Below the pieces are notes generated by a model. That model searched no databases, was not told the DNA's origin, and saw only the letters and a program-made list of their open reading frames with translations. A stretch of DNA of 8,728 bases from Enterobacterales bacterium (GTDB lineage Bacteria; Pseudomonadota; Gammaproteobacteria; Enterobacterales; Succinivibrionaceae): positions 1 to 8,728 of the forward strand of contig CAAGDP010000213.1 in assembly GCA_900768635.1 (NCBI GenBank), read 5' to 3'. Both the position numbers and the translations under genes were made by a program. Shown here in pieces: positions 6,778 through 8,728 of this stretch; position 1 is the first letter of the stretch; each line of letters starts with the position of its first letter.

Positions 6778-7878
6778 ATGAGCTTTTATGATGAACTGGA
6801 AAAGATTGATTTTGATGAATGGCATAATATTGTTGTCAATTCAACGATAAATGATGTGCGAGATGCTTTGCTGCGGGAGCGGAGATCGGTGCAGGATTTT
6901 GCTGCTCTTATTTCACCGGCTGCCGGAGCTTTTCTTCCGGAAATTATCCGGGAGGCGGAACGTCTGACCAGAGAGCGTTTTGGCCAGATTGTGAATATGT
7001 ATCTTCCCCTGTATCTTAATAATATCTGCTCCAACTGTTGTAAATACTGCGGTTTTGCCGCTAACAACAAAATCAAGCGTACCATTCTGGACGCTACTCA
7101 GGTGCGGGCAGAATGTGAAGCTATTCGTAAAATGGGTTATGAAACTCTTCTTCTGGTTACCGGAGAATCCCGCAGAGGTGGCATGGACTATTTCCGGGAA
7201 ATGGTTCCCATTGCCCGGGAATATGCCAGCTATCTTATGATGGAGGTTCAGCCGCTGGATACTGATGAATACCGGGAACTCCGGGATCTGGGTGTAGATT
7301 GCGTCTGTGTTTATCAGGAAACCTACCATAAGTCCACTTACCGGGAAAATCATACCCATGGCAGGAAGACTGATATGCGTTACCGGGTGGAAACACCGGA
7401 ACGGCTGGGGGAGGCAGGGATGGATAAAATCGGTATGGGAATTTTGCTGGGACTGGGAGAGTTTCATGCCGATGCCTGTATGCTGGCTCATCATATGAGC
7501 TATATGCGGAAGCACTATTGGAAGTCCAAACTTAGTCTTTCCTTCCCGAGACTTCGACCTGCAGAAGGAGGATTTGTTCCTCCGTCACCTGTTTCAGAAA
7601 AAGATCTTATTCAGTATATCTGTGCCTTCCGACTGTTTGATCCGGAGCTGGAAATATCTATTTCCACCAGAGAATCACCTGAATTTCGGGATGCGGTGGT
7701 ACCTGTTGCCATTAATTCCATCAGTGCCGGCTCCAGCATTCAACCCGGAGGTTATGCAGTTCCTAATCATGAACTGCCGCAATTTAAGATTAACGATGAT
7801 CGCAGTGCTGAAGAAATTGCCAGGCATTTTCGTAAGTTTGGTCTGGATGTGGTATGGCACACCTCCCGCATCGGTTAA
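6778..7878 (+). CDS. thiH: 2-iminoacetate synthase (tyrosine lyase) ThiH
   Basis: Radical-SAM enzyme that cleaves tyrosine to p-cresol and 2-iminoacetate (dehydroglycine) for ThiG. It is oxygen-sensitive and is the alternative to the oxidase ThiO. The cluster motif CX3CX2C is at C84, C88 and C91 (NICSNCCKYCGF), with an extra cysteine at 87. Following blocks match enteric ThiH: LLLVTGES, MEVQPLDTDEY, VYQETYHKSTY, ETPERLGEAGMDKIGMG, SLSFPRLRPAEGG and STRESPEFRD, ending with QPGGYAVPNHELPQF. Length is 366 aa, slightly shorter than the E. coli protein (about 377). AAGGAG at 6764-6769 is 8 nt upstream of the ATG, inside the end of thiG; the intergenic gap is 5 nt. It is the last gene of the operon. 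Its use suggests anaerobic or low-oxygen thiamin synthesis. Confidence 0.97.
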   Translation: MSFYDELEKIDFDEWHNIVVNSTINDVRDALLRERRSVQDFAALISPAAGAFLPEIIREAERLTRERFGQIVNMYLPLYLNNICSNCCKYCGFAANNKIKRTILDATQVRAECEAIRKMGYETLLLVTGESRRGGMDYFREMVPIAREYASYLMMEVQPLDTDEYRELRDLGVDCVCVYQETYHKSTYRENHTHGRKTDMRYRVETPERLGEAGMDKIGMGILLGLGEFHADACMLAHHMSYMRKHYWKSKLSLSFPRLRPAEGGFVPPSPVSEKDLIQYICAFRLFDPELEISISTRESPEFRDAVVPVAINSISAGSSIQPGGYAVPNHELPQFKINDDRSAEEIARHFRKFGLDVVWHTSRIG

Positions 7879-7900
7879 ATACTGCTGATAAGACGGGCAC

Positions 7901-7921
7901 TGACTATTCACAGTCATTTTT
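7901..7921 (+). terminator. Weak terminator-like hairpin after thiH
   Basis: TGACT (7901-7905) pairs with AGTCA (7912-7916) around a 6-nt loop and is followed by five T (7917-7921). It lies 22 nt after the thiH stop. The stem is short, so read-through is likely. The sequence also contains ACTATTCACAG, the core of the terminus of the dispersed repeat at 7990, so the hairpin may derive from a repeat fragment. Confidence 0.4.
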
Positions 7922-7989
7922 CAAAGATATCCGGACTGCTGTATCCTTATTTGCCACCTGGATAATTGGTAATATCATAATCAGACAGA

Positions 7990-8062
7990 GTTACTATTCA
8001 CAGCCAATCCGTTTTGTGCATTTTAACCTGTCTGAATACTCCTTTGAACTGACAGAAAATTT
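7990..8062 (+). repeat. Dispersed 73-bp repeat, copy 2
   Basis: Aligns with the reverse complement of 188-260 at about 66 of 74 columns. The similarity stops near 8062, where AAAATTT (8056-8062) can fold with AAATTTT further on (from 8072) around a 10-nt segment; copy 1 has a comparable fold at its inner end. TCAGACAG (7981-7988) just before the repeat can also pair perfectly with CTGTCTGA inside it (8029-8036). That outer arm is absent at copy 1. There is no coding potential. It may be the left part of a longer element ending at 8198. Confidence 0.85.
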
Positions 8063-8562
8063 GGCTCAATCTAAATTTTTGTTGATAGACTCACTTTTGT
8101 CATTAGAAAACTTCCTGTTTTGATCTATGATTTTGGGGAAGAAATAGTCATCATCAGGGTAAATATTAGACAAAAGGTTTCAGGGTGTGAATAGAAACCA
8201 GATAGAATGGGGAGCAGATCCGGAGTGATCTAACTACGCTTGCAGGAGAGATGGCACAACATTAGTATTCATACAGGATCTCCATTTTTATACTTGATTG
8301 AGTGCTATCTCTTTAATCAACTTGAATTTAGATTAACCTTTTTTCTTTTGAACTTTAACTTCCTAGATGCTCTTATTCCTTAATTCCTAATATTATCCTT
8401 TTGAACTCACAAAACTATCATCAGATCAGGTATTACTGCAATATTTTACCAACTTGCTTTTTAATCAGAATTAGACGATAAGCATCAATTTGCAGAAATC
8501 AGGTTTACCAGTGAATATGGCAGTAATGATTTACCGCATTTATTCCGCTGGGAGGGAAAATT

Positions 8563-8728
8563 ATGTCACTAACTATAAATCTGGGTATGGAGGATTTTAA
8601 AACCCTGAGAGAGGGACATCGTGTATATGTAGACAAGACTGTTTTTATACAGAATTTATTTGCCGGCGGTACAGACGATGATACTAATACAACAAATGAT
8701 AGTGAGGAAATGATCTCTCAGGGAGATG
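8563..8728 (+). CDS. AAA-ATPase-like / DUF1703-type protein, 5' part only
   Basis: The first 55 codons of a gene that continues past the right edge. The start reads MSLTINLGMEDFKTLREG, followed by YVDKTVFIQNLF. This G-x-x-DF-xx-LRE ... YVDKT-xx-I-xx-L pattern is the usual N-terminus of the AAA-ATPase-like family (PF09820). Its members normally continue with an RPRRFGKT-type nucleotide-binding loop and end in a PD-(D/E)XK nuclease-like domain (DUF1703). GGGAGGG at 8550-8556 is a strong ribosome-binding site for the ATG. Residues 36-55 are unusually rich in Asp, Thr, Asn, Glu and Ser, where the nucleotide-binding segment would be expected soon. The role of the family is not well defined; members are often multicopy. 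The catalytic parts lie outside the window. Confidence 0.7.
   Translation, partial: MSLTINLGMEDFKTLREGHRVYVDKTVFIQNLFAGGTDDDTNTTNDSEEMISQGD

Larger units (their letters stand above)
7879..8562. other. Non-coding, repeat-containing region between thiH and the AAA-ATPase-like gene
   Basis: No coding sequence here looks real. The longest open stretch (7854-8123, + strand) begins inside thiH in another frame and has no family features. The content is AT-rich, especially 8285-8520, where pyrimidine-rich stretches dominate. It holds a weak terminator (7901-7921), repeat copy 2 (7990-8062) and small perfect inverted repeats: GGTTTC/GAAACC at 8176-8199, AGATC/GATCT at 8216-8231 and GGAGA/TCTCC at 8245-8283. 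I looked for remnants of thiF and saw none. A promoter for the downstream gene should lie here, but only weak candidates are visible (TTGCTT 8454-8459, 17 nt, GATAAG 8477-8482). Confidence 0.7.

Noticed and set aside
5987..7878. Idea that thiG and thiH came from a different lineage than thiC and thiDE.
   Set aside because: On closer reading, the ThiG and ThiH motifs match the enteric type, as do ThiC and ThiE, and base composition does not change visibly across the operon.
7854..8123. An 89-codon open frame overlapping the end of thiH and the repeat.
   Set aside because: It starts inside thiH in another frame, has no ribosome-binding site of note, spans the non-coding repeat, and shows no family features.
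7879..8562. Search for a CRISPR array, tRNA gene or thiF remnant in the right flank.
   Set aside because: No regularly spaced direct repeats, no tRNA-like cloverleaf and no ThiF motif were seen.
8461..8575. Short open frame reading ...EIRFTSEYGSNDLPHLFRWEGK just before the AAA-ATPase-like start.
   Set aside because: It has no start codon, is only about 35 codons between stops, and contains the ribosome-binding site of the real gene; treated as chance.

Overview
The window carries a complete thiamin biosynthesis operon behind a TPP riboswitch. An AspT/YidE-family carrier gene lies upstream, and the 5' end of a predicted AAA-ATPase-like gene runs off the right edge. All genes are on the + strand. 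The thi proteins read as the enteric (gammaproteobacterial) type: ThiE, ThiG and ThiH all resemble the E. coli proteins as I recall them, a ThiD-ThiE fusion is present, and tyrosine-cleaving ThiH is used rather than ThiO. A facultative or strictly anaerobic gammaproteobacterium fits. The AspT-family carrier and the AAA-ATPase-like gene would suit a Succinivibrionaceae-like gut bacterium, but that placement is only a guess.

Layout. Positions 1-415 hold no convincing gene. They contain one copy of a dispersed repeat (188-260, minus orientation), a terminator-like double hairpin (261-297), a sigma70-type promoter (301-328) and a short leader. The AspT/YidE-family carrier occupies 416-2206 and is closed by a strong intrinsic terminator (2231-2268). 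The thi promoter (2415-2442) and TPP aptamer (2460-2538) follow. Then come thiC (start chosen at 2592), the thiD-thiE fusion, thiS, thiG and thiH, ending at 7878. The thi genes overlap by 4 nt (thiC/thiDE and thiDE/thiS) or are 1-5 nt apart, so they should be one transcript. Positions 7879-8562 are AT-rich and non-coding, with a weak terminator, a second copy of the repeat in opposite orientation (7990-8062) and several small inverted repeats. An AAA-ATPase-like CDS starts at 8563.

How the genes work together. ThiC makes HMP-P from AIR. The ThiD half of the fusion phosphorylates it to HMP-PP. ThiS-thiocarboxylate, ThiG and ThiH (dehydroglycine from tyrosine) make the thiazole phosphate. The ThiE half joins the two moieties into thiamin phosphate. 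The operon order matches E. coli thiC-E-F-S-G-H except that thiF, the ThiS adenylyltransferase gene, is missing.

Most notable are the missing thiF, a divergent inverted repeat pair flanking the whole carrier-thi block (one copy possibly part of a MITE-like element of about 209 bp), and an apparent competition between the riboswitch aptamer and the thiC ribosome-binding region for one CTGG segment. I found no clearly new system such as a defence island, CRISPR array or retron.
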